Counted from the stretch's first letter, positions 41,465 through 51,669 are shown. The stretch is DNA of 64,000 nt from Thermobispora bispora DSM 43833 (GCF_000092645.1 NC_014165.1:2790001-2854000); one strand, 5' to 3'. Notes: a model not told the origin generated them from the sequence alone. Program-made: numbers and translations.

Positions 41465-42163
41465 ATGTCCAGCGTCGCCTCGCGTGACCGCGTGCTGATC
41501 GTGCTCACCAGCCATGGGAAGCTCGGTGACACCGGGCGCAGCACCGGCTTCTACCTGCCGGAGGTCGCCCATCCGTGGCACGTGTTCACCCAGGCCGGCC
41601 TCACGGTCGATCTGGTGTCGGTGCAGGGCGGCGAGCCGCCGATGGACGGCCATGACCCGGCCGACCCGGTGCAGCAGAAGTTCCTCGAGGACCCGGAGAT
41701 GTCGGCCAAGCTCAAGAGCACCCCGAAGCCGGGCGAGGTGGACCCGTCGCGGTACGGCATCGTGTTCTATGCGGGCGGGCACGGCGTGATGTGGGACTTC
41801 CCGGGGAACGCCGGGCTCGCCGCGATCGGCCGCCAGGTGTACGAGCAGGGCGGCGTGGTCGCCGCGGTCTGCCACGGCCCGGCCGGCCTGGTCGACCTCA
41901 CGCTCAGCGACGGCAGCCACCTCGTCGCGGGCAAGCGGGTGGCCGCGTTCACCAACGACGAGGAGGCGGCGGTCGGCCTCACCGAGGTGGTGCCGTTCCT
42001 GCTCGCCGACCGGCTCGTGGAGCGCGGCGCGATCCACGTCCCCGCGCCGAACTTCCAGGCGAACGTCATCGTCGACGGCCGCCTGGTCACCGGCCAGAAC
42101 CCGGCCTCCGCGACCGGCGTGGCCGAGGCCGCGGTCTCGGTCTTGCGGGAGCAGGAGGCGTAG
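41465..42163 (+). CDS. DJ-1/PfpI-family protein (Hsp31/class I amidotransferase-like)
   Basis: A 232-residue protein. GFYLPEVAHPWHVFTQAGLTVDLVS is the Hsp31-type N-terminal pattern. The nucleophile elbow is AAVCHGPAGLVDL with Cys, and YAGGHGVMWDFPGN gives the conserved Gly/His segment. NFQANVIVDGRLVTGQNPAS closes the fold. Relatives act as glyoxalase III (methylglyoxal to lactate), deglycase or chaperone. The start is ATG 41465, with AGGGAGAG upstream. It is divergent from its probable LysR regulator and followed by a clean terminator. Confidence 0.88.
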   Translation: MSSVASRDRVLIVLTSHGKLGDTGRSTGFYLPEVAHPWHVFTQAGLTVDLVSVQGGEPPMDGHDPADPVQQKFLEDPEMSAKLKSTPKPGEVDPSRYGIVFYAGGHGVMWDFPGNAGLAAIGRQVYEQGGVVAAVCHGPAGLVDLTLSDGSHLVAGKRVAAFTNDEEAAVGLTEVVPFLLADRLVERGAIHVPAPNFQANVIVDGRLVTGQNPASATGVAEAAVSVLREQEA

Positions 42164-42344
42164 CCCGCCCGCCGGGGAAGGCGCCCGGGCCGTCCGGGCG
42201 CGGCCGGGACGGCCACGCGCACCGCTTTCGGTCGCGCACCGCTGAGGTGTCGCGCACCGCTCCCGGGGGTGCGGCCCCGCGGGCCTGCCGTGACCGCCAC
42301 CGGCGGCCCGCCCAGGTTCACCTCGGATCGCACCCGCTGACGTC

Positions 42345-42374
42345 ATGCCCGCCCGAGCCGTTCCGGGCGGGCAT
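42345..42374 (+). terminator. Terminator after the DJ-1/PfpI gene
   Basis: ATGCCCGCCCG / CGGGCGGGCAT form a perfect 11-bp stem with an 8-nt loop, followed by TTTCGTCGTT. It is 182 bp past the stop codon. Confidence 0.75.
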
Positions 42375-42449
42375 TTCGTCGTTGTCGGGATCGCGGGTCG
42401 CGGAGGGACGGCCGACACGGCCCGGTGCTCACCGCCGGCCGCCGCGGGC

Positions 42450-42486
42450 GCGGGCGGGAGCCGGCCGTGCGCCGGCTCCCGCCCGC
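42450..42486 (-). terminator. Terminator of nrdJ
   Basis: A perfect 16-bp stem (42450-42465 with 42471-42486, G/C-rich, starting GCGGGCGGGAGC) closes a 5-nt loop. It begins 3 bp after the nrdJ stop codon. Confidence 0.85.
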
Positions 42487-42489
42487 GGG

Positions 42490-45306
42490 TCAGCTGCAGC
42501 CGCTCGTGCTGCCGCAGCTCTCGCAGACGTAGCAGCTCCCCGCCGGGCGCATCTTCATCCCGCAGGTCAGGCAGAGCGGGGCGTCGGCGGTCCGGCCCTG
42601 CCGGCTCTCGAGCGAGGTGCCGCTCGCCGTGCCCTGCGCCGGCTGGGCGGGCACGTCCTTGCGCACCTCGATCGGGGCGGACTGGGCGAGGGCGGCCGTG
42701 TCCACCTCGTGCAGCGCGGCCGGGTCCTCGCCCCGCTGCTGCGCGGCCCGCTCGGCGGCCGAGAAGATGCCGAGCGCGGCCCGCTGCTCGTACGGCAGGT
42801 AGTCGAGCGCGAGCCTCCGGAAGATGTAGTCCATGACCGACTGGGCCATCCGGATGTCCGGGTCGTCGGTCATCCCGGCCGGCTCGAACCGCATGTTCAC
42901 GAACTTCTGCACGTACGTCTCGAGCGGCACGCCGTACTGCAGGCCGATCGAGATGGCGATGGAGAAGGCGTCCATGACGCCGGCGAGGGTCGAGCCCTGC
43001 TTGGACATCTTGAGGAACACCTCGCCCAGCCCGTCGTCCGGGTAGGTCGAGGCGGTCATGTAGCCCTTGGCGCCGCCCACGGTGAACCGCGTGGTGGTGC
43101 TCGGCCGCTGGTTCGGCAGCCGGCGGCGCTGCGGCCGCGGGACCTCGACGATCTGCACCTCGGGCTTGCTCTCCGGCTGCTTCTTCGCCGCCGAGAGCGG
43201 CTGCCCGACCTTGCAGTTGTCCCGGTACACGGCGAGCGCCTTCAGCCCGAGCTTCCAGCCCGCCATGTACACCTGCTCGATGTCCTCGACCGTGGCCGAC
43301 TCGGGCAGGTTCACCGTCTTGGAGATCGCGCCGGAGAGGAACGGCTGGACCGCCGCCATCATCCGGACGTGCCCCATCGGGGCGATCGCCCGCTCGCCCA
43401 TGGCGCAGTCGAACACCGCGTAGTGCTCGGGCTTGAGGCCGGGGGCGTCCACCACGTGCCCGTGCTCGCTGATGTACTCGACGATCGCCTCGATCTGCTC
43501 GTCCTGGTAGCCGAGCTTGCGGAGCGCCCGCGGCACCGTCTGGTTGACGATCTTCATCGAGCCGCCGCCGACGAGCTTCTTGATCTTGACGAGGGCGAGG
43601 TCGGGCTCGATGCCGGTGGTGTCGCAGTCCATCATCAGGCCGATGGTGCCGGTGGGCGCGAGCAGGCTGACCTGGGCGTTGCGGTAGCCGTGCTTCTCCC
43701 CCAGCTTGACGCACCTGTCCCACTGCCGGGTGGCCTCGGCGTGGATGGCGGAGTCCATCGCCTCATAGGTGCGGAGCTGGGTGTTGGCCGCCACGTGCTT
43801 GCGGATGACCCGCTTGTGCGGCTCGGCGTTCCGCTGATAGCCCTGGTACGGCCCGACCACCTCGGCGAGCTCGGCCGAACGCCGGTAGGCGACGGCGGTC
43901 ATCAGCGAGGTGATCGCGGCGGCGAGGGCCCGCCCGCCGTCGGAGTCGTACGCGTGGCCGGTCGCCATGAGGAGCGCCCCGAGGTTGGCGTACCCGATGC
44001 CGAGCTGCCGGAAGGCCCGGGTGGTCTCCGCGATCTTCTGCGTCGGGAAGTCCGCGAAGGTGATCGAGATGTCCATCGCGGTGATGATCAGCTCGACCAT
44101 CTTCGTGAAGGACTCGACGTCGAAGGTGTCGTCGTCGCGGAGGAACTTCATCAGGTTGATCGAGGCGAGGTTGCACGAGGAGTTGTCCAGGTGGACGTAC
44201 TCCGAGCACGGGTTGCTCGCCGTGATCCGGCCGCTCTCCGGGCAGGTGTGCCAGTCGTTGATCGTGTCGTCGTACTGGATCCCCGGGTCGCCGCACTCCC
44301 ACGCGGCCTGGGCCATCTTGCGGAAGAGCTCCCGGGCGTCGACCTCCTCGATGACCTCGCCGGTGAGCCGGGCGCGCAGCCCGAACTTGCCGCCGTTCTC
44401 GACCGCGCGCATGAACTCGTCGGAGACGCGGACCGAGTTGTTGGCGTTCTGGTACTGCACGGAGACGATGTCGCGGCCGCCGAGGTCCATGTCGAAGCCG
44501 GCGTCCCGGAGCACGCGGATCTTCTGCTCCTCGCGCGCCTTCGACTCGATGAACTCGACGATGTCCGGGTGGTCGACGTCGAGGACGACCATCTTCGCCG
44601 CCCGCCGGGTCGCGCCGCCCGACTTGATCGTGCCGGCCGACGCGTCGGCACCCCGCATGAAGGAGACCGGGCCGCTCGCGGTGCCACCGCTCGACAGCAG
44701 CTCCTTGGAGGAGCGGATCCGGGAGAGGTTGACCCCGGCACCGGAGCCGCCCTTGAAGATCAGCCCCTCCTCCTTGTACCACTCGAGGATCGACTCCATG
44801 GTGTCGTCGACCGAGAGGATGAAGCAGGCGCTTACCTGCTGGGGCGAGGCGGTGCCGACGTTGAACCAGACCGGCGAGTTGAAGCTGAAGATCTGGTGGA
44901 TCAGCGCGTACTTGAGCTCATGGTCGAAGATCTCGGCGTCCTCTTCGGTGGCGAAGTAGCCGTGCTCGAGCCCTGTCTTGGTGTAGACGCCGACCACCCG
45001 GTCGACGACCTGCTTGAGGCTCCACTCGCGCTGCGGGGTGCCCAGGGCGCCGCGGAAGTACTTGGTGGTCACGATGTTGGTCGCGTTCATCGACCAGAAG
45101 GAGGGGAACTCGACGCCGCGCTGCTCGAAGTTGACGGAGCCGTCGCGCCAGTTCGTCATCACGACGTCGCGGCGCTCCCACTCGACCTCGTCGTAGGGAT
45201 GGACCCCGGGAGTGGTGAAGATCCGCTTGATCTTCAAGCCTTTCCGCGAACGCCTGCCCCCCTGTCCACCGGCACCACCGGTGGTGCCGTCCGCGATCTC
45301 CGTCAT
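42490..45306 (-). CDS. nrdJ: Class II (adenosylcobalamin-dependent) ribonucleotide reductase
   Basis: A 938-residue enzyme reducing ribonucleotides to deoxyribonucleotides with a B12 radical. Landmarks are SPVWFNVGT, QVSACFILSVDDTMESI, KGGSGAGVNLSRIRSSKE, NPCSEYVHLDNSSCNLASINL (finger-loop region and active Cys), and the thiyl/phosphate segments SLLAPTGTIGLMMDCDTTGIEP. The C-terminal redox tail is CLTCGMKMRPAGSCYVCESCGSTSGC. The start is ATG 45306 behind AAGGGGG. It follows nrdR by 85 bp in one transcript under two NrdR boxes. No B12 riboswitch is visible in that gap. Confidence 0.96.
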   Translation of the reverse strand: MTEIADGTTGGAGGQGGRRSRKGLKIKRIFTTPGVHPYDEVEWERRDVVMTNWRDGSVNFEQRGVEFPSFWSMNATNIVTTKYFRGALGTPQREWSLKQVVDRVVGVYTKTGLEHGYFATEEDAEIFDHELKYALIHQIFSFNSPVWFNVGTASPQQVSACFILSVDDTMESILEWYKEEGLIFKGGSGAGVNLSRIRSSKELLSSGGTASGPVSFMRGADASAGTIKSGGATRRAAKMVVLDVDHPDIVEFIESKAREEQKIRVLRDAGFDMDLGGRDIVSVQYQNANNSVRVSDEFMRAVENGGKFGLRARLTGEVIEEVDARELFRKMAQAAWECGDPGIQYDDTINDWHTCPESGRITASNPCSEYVHLDNSSCNLASINLMKFLRDDDTFDVESFTKMVELIITAMDISITFADFPTQKIAETTRAFRQLGIGYANLGALLMATGHAYDSDGGRALAAAITSLMTAVAYRRSAELAEVVGPYQGYQRNAEPHKRVIRKHVAANTQLRTYEAMDSAIHAEATRQWDRCVKLGEKHGYRNAQVSLLAPTGTIGLMMDCDTTGIEPDLALVKIKKLVGGGSMKIVNQTVPRALRKLGYQDEQIEAIVEYISEHGHVVDAPGLKPEHYAVFDCAMGERAIAPMGHVRMMAAVQPFLSGAISKTVNLPESATVEDIEQVYMAGWKLGLKALAVYRDNCKVGQPLSAAKKQPESKPEVQIVEVPRPQRRRLPNQRPSTTTRFTVGGAKGYMTASTYPDDGLGEVFLKMSKQGSTLAGVMDAFSIAISIGLQYGVPLETYVQKFVNMRFEPAGMTDDPDIRMAQSVMDYIFRRLALDYLPYEQRAALGIFSAAERAAQQRGEDPAALHEVDTAALAQSAPIEVRKDVPAQPAQGTASGTSLESRQGRTADAPLCLTCGMKMRPAGSCYVCESCGSTSGCS

Positions 45307-45391
45307 GCTCTTTCCCCCTTCTAGGGCCCGGTGAAGCCCTTCGTCGTCTCGGACCATGTGCTTGCCCGGCCACATCGTCAGGCCCGGCCGG

Positions 45392-45856
45392 CTATCGTTC
45401 CTCCGCCCGTGCCCGCTCCTCCCGCAGCCGCTTGATCTCGGCTTCGAAGTCCTCAAGGGTCTCGAACCCGCGGTAGACGGAGGCGAACCGGAGGTAGGCG
45501 ACCTCGTCCAGCTCGCGGAGCGGGCCGAGGATGGCCAGCCCCACGTCGTGGGATGCGATCTCCGCCACGCCCTTGGCCCGGATGCTCTCCTCCACCTTCT
45601 GCCCGAGCATGGCGAGAGCATCCTCGCTCACCGGCCTGCCCTGGCAGGCCCGCCGTACGCCGGCGATGACCTTCTCCCGGGAGAAGGGCTCGGTGACGCC
45701 GCTGCGCTTGCTCACCATGAGCAGCACGGTCTCCTGGGTGGTGAACCTGCGGTTGCACTCGGGGCAGGTGCGCCTGCGGCGGATGGCGGCGCCGTCCTCG
45801 GTCGTTCGGCTGTCGATGACCCGGGTGTCCGGATGGCGACAGAACGGACAGTGCAT
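45392..45856 (-). CDS. nrdR: NrdR repressor of ribonucleotide reductase genes
   Basis: A 154-residue ATP/dATP-sensing repressor. The zinc ribbon is [40 protein letters not shown] (four Cys). The ATP-cone follows from [24 protein letters not shown] to [17 protein letters not shown]. The start is ATG 45856, 7 nt after GGAGG. It heads the nrdR-nrdJ operon and has its own boxes 35-85 bp upstream, giving autoregulation. Confidence 0.96.
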   Translation of the reverse strand: MHCPFCRHPDTRVIDSRTTEDGAAIRRRRTCPECNRRFTTQETVLLMVSKRSGVTEPFSREKVIAGVRRACQGRPVSEDALAMLGQKVEESIRAKGVAEIASHDVGLAILGPLRELDEVAYLRFASVYRGFETLEDFEAEIKRLREERARAEER

Positions 45857-45890
45857 GCCACCGCCTCCCGAAACGCACTCCGTGAACACA

Positions 45891-45940
45891 ATTTGTGGGG
45901 CTTGGACGACGATGCGCCTACTAGATGTTGTGGCCCCACA
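45891..45940. promoter_or_regulatory. Two NrdR boxes upstream of nrdR-nrdJ
   Basis: The boxes are GAACACAATTTGTGGG (45891-45906) and CTACTAGATGTTGTGG (45925-45940), centres 34 bp apart. On the minus strand the second reads CCACAACATCTAGTAG, close to the consensus acaCwAtATaTwGtgt and to the Streptomyces nrdRJ boxes. Spacing of about three helical turns is usual for NrdR. Confidence 0.8.
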
Positions 45941-46168
45941 AACCTAAGAGCATCGGTCCTTGAACGCAAGTCCGCTCGTTCGGCCGGGCGAATCCGCACG
46001 TCAGCGGGGCTGGGACGGCGTGCCGGGGCCCCGGCCGGCGCCCCTGGGCTCCCGGCCACTGATCCGGGCGTGATTCCGCATCGGTCACGAACCCGGCGAA
46101 TCGAACACCGTATCGATCACCTTCCCGTACGATGAGATCGATCGGACGGCGGGCCGGGCGCCGGCACT

Positions 46169-46182
46169 CGAACAGCTGTTTG
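46169..46182. promoter_or_regulatory. SOS box (LexA operator) upstream of lexA
   Basis: CGAACAGCTGTTTG, matching the Gram-positive/actinobacterial consensus CGAAC-N4-GTTYG, lies 71-84 bp upstream of the lexA start. It indicates autorepression. Confidence 0.88.
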
Positions 46183-46252
46183 ATGATGATCTTGATTCGC
46201 GATACGGTCGCTCTGAGCGGCCTGCGGGAGACGGACTGGGAGAGGTGGCATG

Positions 46253-46966
46253 GTGAGTGACCGACGTGAGCGGACGGAGGACGTCAGCGACCTCGCCGTC
46301 CGCAAACGCGACGCGCTCGGTCTCACCCCGAGGCAGCGGAAGATCCTCGAGGTGATCCGCGACTCGGTCCAGCGGCGCGGATACCCGCCGTCGATGCGGG
46401 AGATCGGCGAAGCCGTCCAGCTCACCAGCACGTCCAGCGTGTCCCACCAGCTCAGCGCGCTCCAGCGCAAGGGCTACCTCCGCCGTGACCCCCACCGGCC
46501 GCGCGCTCTCGAGGTCCGCCTCCCCGGCGAGCCCGCGTTCTGGGTCGACCCCGACGCCTCCCAGGGCGAGGAGGGCACGGTCTCCCGCCCCCAGACGGCG
46601 TACGTCCCGGTGGTCGGCCGCATCGCCGCGGGCGGCCCGATCCTCGCCGAGCAGAGCATCGAGGACGTGTTCCCCCTGCCCCGGCAGCTCGTCGGCGAGG
46701 GGACGCTCTTCCTGCTCCGGGTGACCGGTGACTCGATGATCGAGGCGGCGATCGCCGACGGCGACTGGGTCGTGGTACGGCAGCAGCCGGTCGCGGAGAA
46801 CGGCGACATCGTCGCCGCCATGATCGACGGCGAGGCCACGGTCAAGCGGTTCAAGCGCAAGGACGGGCGCGTCTGGCTCGTGCCGCACAACCCGAACTAC
46901 GAGCCGATCCCCGGCGACGAGGCCACCATCCTCGGGAAGGTCGTGGCCGTCCTCCGCAAGCTCTGA
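46253..46966 (+). CDS. lexA: LexA SOS repressor
   Basis: A 237-residue self-cleaving repressor. The winged helix is [55 protein letters not shown]. The cleavage site Ala-Gly is in [12 protein letters not shown]. Catalytic Ser161 is in VTGDSM and Lys198 in EATVKRF, 37 residues apart as in Escherichia coli. GTG 46253 is preferred because GGAGAGG precedes it by 7 nt; ATG 46250 is directly upstream and possible. It is divergent from nrdR, so DNA-damage response and dNTP supply share one 396-bp regulatory space. Confidence 0.95.
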   Translation: MSDRRERTEDVSDLAVRKRDALGLTPRQRKILEVIRDSVQRRGYPPSMREIGEAVQLTSTSSVSHQLSALQRKGYLRRDPHRPRALEVRLPGEPAFWVDPDASQGEEGTVSRPQTAYVPVVGRIAAGGPILAEQSIEDVFPLPRQLVGEGTLFLLRVTGDSMIEAAIADGDWVVVRQQPVAENGDIVAAMIDGEATVKRFKRKDGRVWLVPHNPNYEPIPGDEATILGKVVAVLRKL

Positions 46967-47072
46967 CCCTGCCGTCGGCCTCCCCCGGGCGCGGCCGCCG
47001 ATCTTCCTGACGTTGCCCGGCCCGGGGGCATGGGCGATCACGCCCTGCGGAGGCCCGCCGGACCGTGGTGGA

Positions 47073-47099
47073 GGCCGGGCGGCTCTGCCGCCCTCGGCC
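47073..47099 (+). terminator. Probable lexA terminator
   Basis: GGCCGGGCGGC, loop TCT, then GCCGCCC and CGGCC after a two-base bulge: an 11-pair stem 107 bp past the lexA stop. Confidence 0.5.
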
Positions 47100-47170
47100 A
47101 CGCCGCTGCTGCGGGTCGCCTTCCCCGGCCGGAGGGTCTGGCCGTCGATGCGGACCGCCGGGCGCGGCGG

Positions 47171-47350
47171 CGCGCCACTGCCCCGCGTATCGGCTCATCG
47201 CTTCCCTGCGTACCGACGCGCCACTGCCCCGCCTATCGGCTAAACCGCTTCCCCGCCTACCGGCTCACCACTTCCCGCGTACAGGCTCACCGCTTCCCCG
47301 CGTGCCGGCGCGCCACAGTTCTCCGCGTCCCGGCGCGCCACCGCGCGCGG
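47171..47350. repeat. Degenerate 23-bp tandem repeat, about seven copies
   Basis: The unit is roughly CGCTTCCCCGCGTACCGGCT plus CAC. CGCGCCACTGCCCCGC occurs exactly at 47171 and 47217, 46 bp (two units) apart. CGCTTCCC(C/T)GC recurs near 47199, 47247 and 47291. The array lies in the 602-bp space between lexA and the C-S lyase gene; the rest of that space has no gene. Confidence 0.65.
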
Positions 47351-47568
47351 CCCGCCCCGGTCCGGCGGGCCGGGCGCAGCGCACCGGAAAGACAGGCCCG
47401 AGGAGAGACGCGCCGGGGAACAGCACACCCCGGCAGACCTCGCCCGAAGACACACGGCGGGGAGACCCCGCCCGGGAGACGCCCAGCCCTGAAGACATAC
47501 GGTCGGGGGATACACGACCGGGGAGACACGCCGCAAAGCGGGATGATCCAGCCGCTTACCATGAACCG

Positions 47569-48681
47569 GTGGAAATCAACCTTGATGCGCTCACCCTCGA
47601 GGACGTCCGGAACCGGGACGGCTTCAAGTGGTCCACCGTCGGCCCGGATGTGATCCCCGCGTTCATCGCCGACATGGACTTCCCGGTCGCCGACGCGATC
47701 CGGGAGGCCGTCGCCCGGCGGGCCGCCACGGATCTCGGCTACCCGCCCTGGGTGGACGACCCGAGCGCCGGGCCGCTCGCCGAGGCGTTCGCCGAGCGCA
47801 TGGAGACCAAGTACGGCTGGCGCCCCGACCCCGGGCACGTCCGGGCGTTCACCGACGTCGACCACGCCGTCCAGGTGCTGCTCCACATCGCCACCCGCCC
47901 GGGCGACGCGGTCGCGCTGCACGTCCCGGCGTACCACCCGTTCCTGCACATGATCACCTCTATGGAGCGGCGGCTGGTGCCCATCCCGATCGGGGACGAC
48001 GGGCGGTTCGAGCCGCCGGACGAGCCCGCCTCGGTCCTGCTCCTGGTCAACCCGCAGAACCCGTCCGGCCGCGTGTTCACCCGGGCCGAGCTGGAGGCGC
48101 TCGCCGCGTACGCCGAACGCCACGACGTCCTGGTGATCTCGGACGAGATCCACTCGGACCTCGTGTACGCGCCGGCGCGCCACATCCCGTTCGCCACGCT
48201 CCTCCCCGAGCGCACGATCACGCTCACCTCGGCGTCGAAGGCGTTCAACATGGGCGGGATCCGCTGCGCCGTGGCCCACGTCGGGGCGCGGTGGGTCCGG
48301 GAGGCGCTCGCCCGCGAGCCGGTGCACCTGTACGGCGCCGTGGGCGCGCTCGCCGTGGAGGCGACCGTCGCGGCCTGGCGGCACGGCGAGGCCTGGCTGT
48401 CGGAGGTGCTGCGCATCCTGGACCGCAACCGCAGGCTGATCGCGGACTTGCTGCCCGAGTGGGCCGGCTACCGGATGCCCGAGGGAACCTACCTCGCCTG
48501 GCTCGATCTGAAGATCGACGACGCGGCGGGCTTCCTGGAGCGCACCGCCCGGGTGCGGCTCAGCCCGGGGCCGGACTTCGGCGGCCGCCCGGGCCAGGCG
48601 CGGCTCAACTTCGCCACCTCGCGGCCGATCCTGACCGAGATGCTCACCAGGATCTCGGAGGCCCTCCGCCACGCGGCCTAG
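47569..48681 (+). CDS. PLP-dependent aminotransferase/C-S lyase (PatB/MalY type)
   Basis: A 370-residue fold-type I PLP enzyme. FKWSTVGPDVIPAFIADMDFPVADAIREAV is the MalY/PatB N-terminus. The cofactor sites are LLVNPQNPSGRVFT, ISDEIHSDLVY and the Schiff-base Lys in TSASKAFNMGGIR. The C-terminal Arg is in LNFATSRPIL. Relatives cleave cystathionine or other S-conjugates to a thiol, pyruvate and ammonia. The start is GTG 47569; no Shine-Dalgarno is visible, so translation may be leaderless or the true start may differ. No methionine-pathway neighbours are present. Confidence 0.88.
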   Translation: MEINLDALTLEDVRNRDGFKWSTVGPDVIPAFIADMDFPVADAIREAVARRAATDLGYPPWVDDPSAGPLAEAFAERMETKYGWRPDPGHVRAFTDVDHAVQVLLHIATRPGDAVALHVPAYHPFLHMITSMERRLVPIPIGDDGRFEPPDEPASVLLLVNPQNPSGRVFTRAELEALAAYAERHDVLVISDEIHSDLVYAPARHIPFATLLPERTITLTSASKAFNMGGIRCAVAHVGARWVREALAREPVHLYGAVGALAVEATVAAWRHGEAWLSEVLRILDRNRRLIADLLPEWAGYRMPEGTYLAWLDLKIDDAAGFLERTARVRLSPGPDFGGRPGQARLNFATSRPILTEMLTRISEALRHAA

Positions 48682-49103
48682 CCGGCCGCCGCCGGCGGTG
48701 CCGGCCACTTTCCGGGTTCCGGTGAGCTCACACCCGGTGCTATCGCGTGCGCCGCTCATGCCATCGCCTGGCGGGTGAGCCGCCGTCCCGCCGCCGGCCA
48801 CCGCGGCACGGGGTACCGATGCTCACCCGCCCGGCCATTGCGCATGCTCGCCCCGGCTCGCGGTTGCTCACCAAGGACATACCTGAGGCCACCGGCGGTG
48901 GCGAGGGACAGGGTTCCGGTCACGGCCTTCGCCCGTATGCCGCGCTGAGGCCTGCGCGAAGATCGGCTCCACGGCCTGGCAGGGGGGCACCAGTCCGCAG
49001 CACACGGCCTGAAGAGGGGCGCGGACGACGCCACCGGCCCATGGCGCACACGCAAGACCGCCGGAGTGCATGTGCACCCGGCGGTCACGCGTCACCCGCT
49101 GCG
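48682..49103. other. Gene-free space between the C-S lyase gene and leuS terminator
   Basis: About 420 bp with no protein-like frame, convergent transcription on both sides, and no repeat or RNA-like structure that I can support apart from the leuS terminator at its right end. Confidence 0.35.
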
Positions 49104-49133
49104 GCGCCCGCGCCGTGTCCGCGGCGCGGGCGC
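49104..49133 (-). terminator. Terminator of leuS
   Basis: GCGCCCGCGCC (49104-49114) and GGCGCGGGCGC (49123-49133), a perfect 11-bp stem with an 8-nt loop, 7 bp past the leuS stop. Confidence 0.8.
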
Positions 49134-49140
49134 GTCAGCG

Positions 49141-51603
49141 TCACGGGACGATGTTGATCAGCTTCGGCGCCCGGATGATGACCTTGCGGGGCGCGCCGCT
49201 GAGGTACCGCTGCACCTTCTCCGAGGCGAGGGCGAGCCGCTCCAGCTCGGCCTCGGAGATGTCCGGCGGCACGGTGAGCCGGTCGCGGAGCTTGCCGCCG
49301 ACCTGGACGACGCAGGTGACCGACTCCTGGACGAGGAGCTGCGGGTCGGCCTCCGGCCAGCCCGCCTTCGCGACGGACGGCTTGTGGCCGAGCCGCTCCC
49401 AGCCCTCCTCCGCGGTGTACGGCGCGACCAGCGAGAGCATGATGGCCAGGGTCTCGGCGGCCTCGCGCACCGCCGGGTCGGCCGCCCCGGGGCCGGAGTC
49501 GATCGCCCGGCGGATCGCGGTGGTCAGCTCCATCATCCGGGCGACGGCCACGTTGAACCGGTACGCCTCGACGAGCTTGGTCACCTCGTCGATCACCCGG
49601 TGGGTGACCTTGCGCAGCGCGACGTCGCCCTTGCTGAAGTCGACGCCCGGCGCGGAGGCGGCGCCCGCCTCGGTCATCACCCGGAGCGCCCGGGCGAGGA
49701 ACTTCTGGGACGCGGCCGGGGAGACGTCGGCCCAGTCGATGTCGTCCTCGGGCGGGCCGGCGAACACCATGGTGAGCCGGACGGCGTCCACGCCGTACTT
49801 CTCGATCTGCTCACCGAGGTCCACGCCGTTGCCCAGGGACTTGGACATCGCCTTGCCCTGGTTGATCACCTGGCCCTGGTTGAGCAGCCGCTGGAACGGC
49901 TCGGTGAAGTCGACCAGGCCCATGTCGTAGAGGACCTTGGTGAAGAAGCGGGAGTACAGCAGGTGGAGCACCGCGTGCTCGACCCCGCCGACGTACTGGT
50001 CGACCGGGCACCAGGTGCGGACCTTCTCGACGTTGAACGGCCCGTCCTCGTAATCGGGGTCGCAGTACCGCAGGAAGTACCAGGAGGAGTCGACGAAGGT
50101 GTCCATCGTGTCGGTGTCCCGCTTGGCCGGGCCACCGCACTTGGGGCAGTCGACGTTGACCCACTCCTCGGCGCTCGCCAGGGGCGAGACGCCCTTCGGG
50201 GCGAGGGCCTCCCCGCGCAGGTCGGGCAGGGTGACCGGAAGCTGGTCGTCGGGGACCGGGACCTCACCGCAGGACGGGCAGTGGATGATCGGGATCGGCG
50301 TGCCCCAGTACCGCTGCCGCGACACCAGCCAGTCGCGGAGCCGGTAGTTGACCGCCGCCTTGCCGGTGCCGTTCTCGGTGAGGATCTCGATCATCTTCTG
50401 GATCGCCTCGGCCTTGGAGAGGCCGTTCAGCGGCCCGGAGTTGATCAGCTTGCCCTCACCGGGGGTGGCGATGCCGGTCTCGGCCGGGTCGGGCTCGCCG
50501 GTGTCCACCACGACCCGCACCGGCAGGCCGAACTTCAGGGCGAAGTCGAGGTCGCGCTGGTCGTGCGCGGGCACGGCCATGATCGCGCCGTGGCCGTAGT
50601 CGGAGAGCACGTAGTCGGCGGCCCACACCGGCAGGCGCTCCCCGTTCACCGGGTTGATCGCGTACACGCCGAGGAAGACGCCGGTCTTCTCCTTCTCGGT
50701 GGACAGGCGCTCGATGTCGGAGAGCTTGGCGACCTCGGCCTTGTACCGGGCGAGCGCCTCCCGCCGATCCGGCGCCACGATCTCGTCGGCGAGCGGCGAG
50801 TCGGGCGCCACCACGAAGAACGTGGCGCCGTACAGCGTGTCGGGCCGGGTGGTGAAGACGGTGACCGGCTCCTCGCGGCCCTCGATCTTGAACTGGACGT
50901 CAGCGCCGGTGGAGCGGCCGATCCAGTTGCGCTGCATGGTGAGCACGCGCTCCGGCCACTTGCCCTCGAGCTGCTTCATGTCGTCGAGCAGCCGGTCCGC
51001 GTACTCGGTGATCTTGAAGTACCACTGGGTCAGCTTGCGCCGCACCACCTCGGACTGGCAGCGCTCACACCGGCCGTTGATGACCTGCTCGTTCGCGAGC
51101 ACGGTCTGGTCCTTGGGGCACCAGTTGACCAGGCCGTCCTTGCGGTAGGCGAGCCCGCGCTCGTAGAAGCGGAGGAAGAGCCACTGGTTCCACCGGTAGT
51201 ACTCGGGGTCGCTGGTGTGCAGCCGGCGGGACCAGTCGAAGGAGGTGGCGTACTGCTTGAACGACCTCGCCTGGGTGTCGATGTTGGCGTAGGTCCACTC
51301 GGCCGGGTGGGCGTTGCGCTTGATCGCGGCGTTCTCGGCCGGGAGACCGAAGGAGTCCCACCCGATCGGGTGCAGGACGTTGTAGCCCTTCTGGAACCAG
51401 TACCGCGCCACGACGTCACCGATGGCGAAGGCCTCGCCGTGGCCCATGTGAAGGTCGCCGGAAGGGTACGGGAACATGTCGAGCATGTACCGCCGCGGCC
51501 GCGGGTCCGCGGGGTCCTCGACAGCGGCGAAGGTGTTCAGCTCCTCCCATCGCGGCAGCCACTTGGCCTGCAGCGCCTGGGGGTCATACACCTGGTCGTC
51601 CAC
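49141..51603 (-). CDS. leuS: Leucyl-tRNA synthetase
   Basis: An 820-residue class Ia aminoacyl-tRNA synthetase. It has the HIGH motif [15 protein letters not shown], a zinc region ([22 protein letters not shown]) and the CP1 editing domain ([38 protein letters not shown]). The leucine-specific region follows, with second zinc pairs CPSCG and CPKCGG. The KMSKS motif is [12 protein letters not shown], then the anticodon-binding and C-terminal domains. GTG 51603 is chosen because AGGAG sits 5 nt upstream; GTG 51609 overlaps that site. The length and all motifs are intact. Confidence 0.96.
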   Translation of the reverse strand: MDDQVYDPQALQAKWLPRWEELNTFAAVEDPADPRPRRYMLDMFPYPSGDLHMGHGEAFAIGDVVARYWFQKGYNVLHPIGWDSFGLPAENAAIKRNAHPAEWTYANIDTQARSFKQYATSFDWSRRLHTSDPEYYRWNQWLFLRFYERGLAYRKDGLVNWCPKDQTVLANEQVINGRCERCQSEVVRRKLTQWYFKITEYADRLLDDMKQLEGKWPERVLTMQRNWIGRSTGADVQFKIEGREEPVTVFTTRPDTLYGATFFVVAPDSPLADEIVAPDRREALARYKAEVAKLSDIERLSTEKEKTGVFLGVYAINPVNGERLPVWAADYVLSDYGHGAIMAVPAHDQRDLDFALKFGLPVRVVVDTGEPDPAETGIATPGEGKLINSGPLNGLSKAEAIQKMIEILTENGTGKAAVNYRLRDWLVSRQRYWGTPIPIIHCPSCGEVPVPDDQLPVTLPDLRGEALAPKGVSPLASAEEWVNVDCPKCGGPAKRDTDTMDTFVDSSWYFLRYCDPDYEDGPFNVEKVRTWCPVDQYVGGVEHAVLHLLYSRFFTKVLYDMGLVDFTEPFQRLLNQGQVINQGKAMSKSLGNGVDLGEQIEKYGVDAVRLTMVFAGPPEDDIDWADVSPAASQKFLARALRVMTEAGAASAPGVDFSKGDVALRKVTHRVIDEVTKLVEAYRFNVAVARMMELTTAIRRAIDSGPGAADPAVREAAETLAIMLSLVAPYTAEEGWERLGHKPSVAKAGWPEADPQLLVQESVTCVVQVGGKLRDRLTVPPDISEAELERLALASEKVQRYLSGAPRKVIIRAPKLINIVP

Positions 51604-51653
51604 TTCCACTCCTAGCGCGGCGAACTGGTTCACACACCTGGCACGCTTGACGA

Positions 51654-51669
51654 CGTTCGCGCGCGAACG
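51654..51669. promoter_or_regulatory. Perfect palindrome upstream of leuS
   Basis: CGTTCGCGCGCGAACG, 16 bp, 51-66 bp upstream of the leuS start. It is operator-like; no T-box leader features were found. Confidence 0.4.

Noticed and set aside
45307-45391. Cobalamin riboswitch before the B12-dependent nrdJ
   Set aside because: The gap to nrdR is only 85 bp and shows no B12-box or matching stems; control is explained by NrdR boxes upstream.
47171-47350. Possible CRISPR array
   Set aside because: Repeats are contiguous at 23 bp with no unique spacers, and no cas genes are present.
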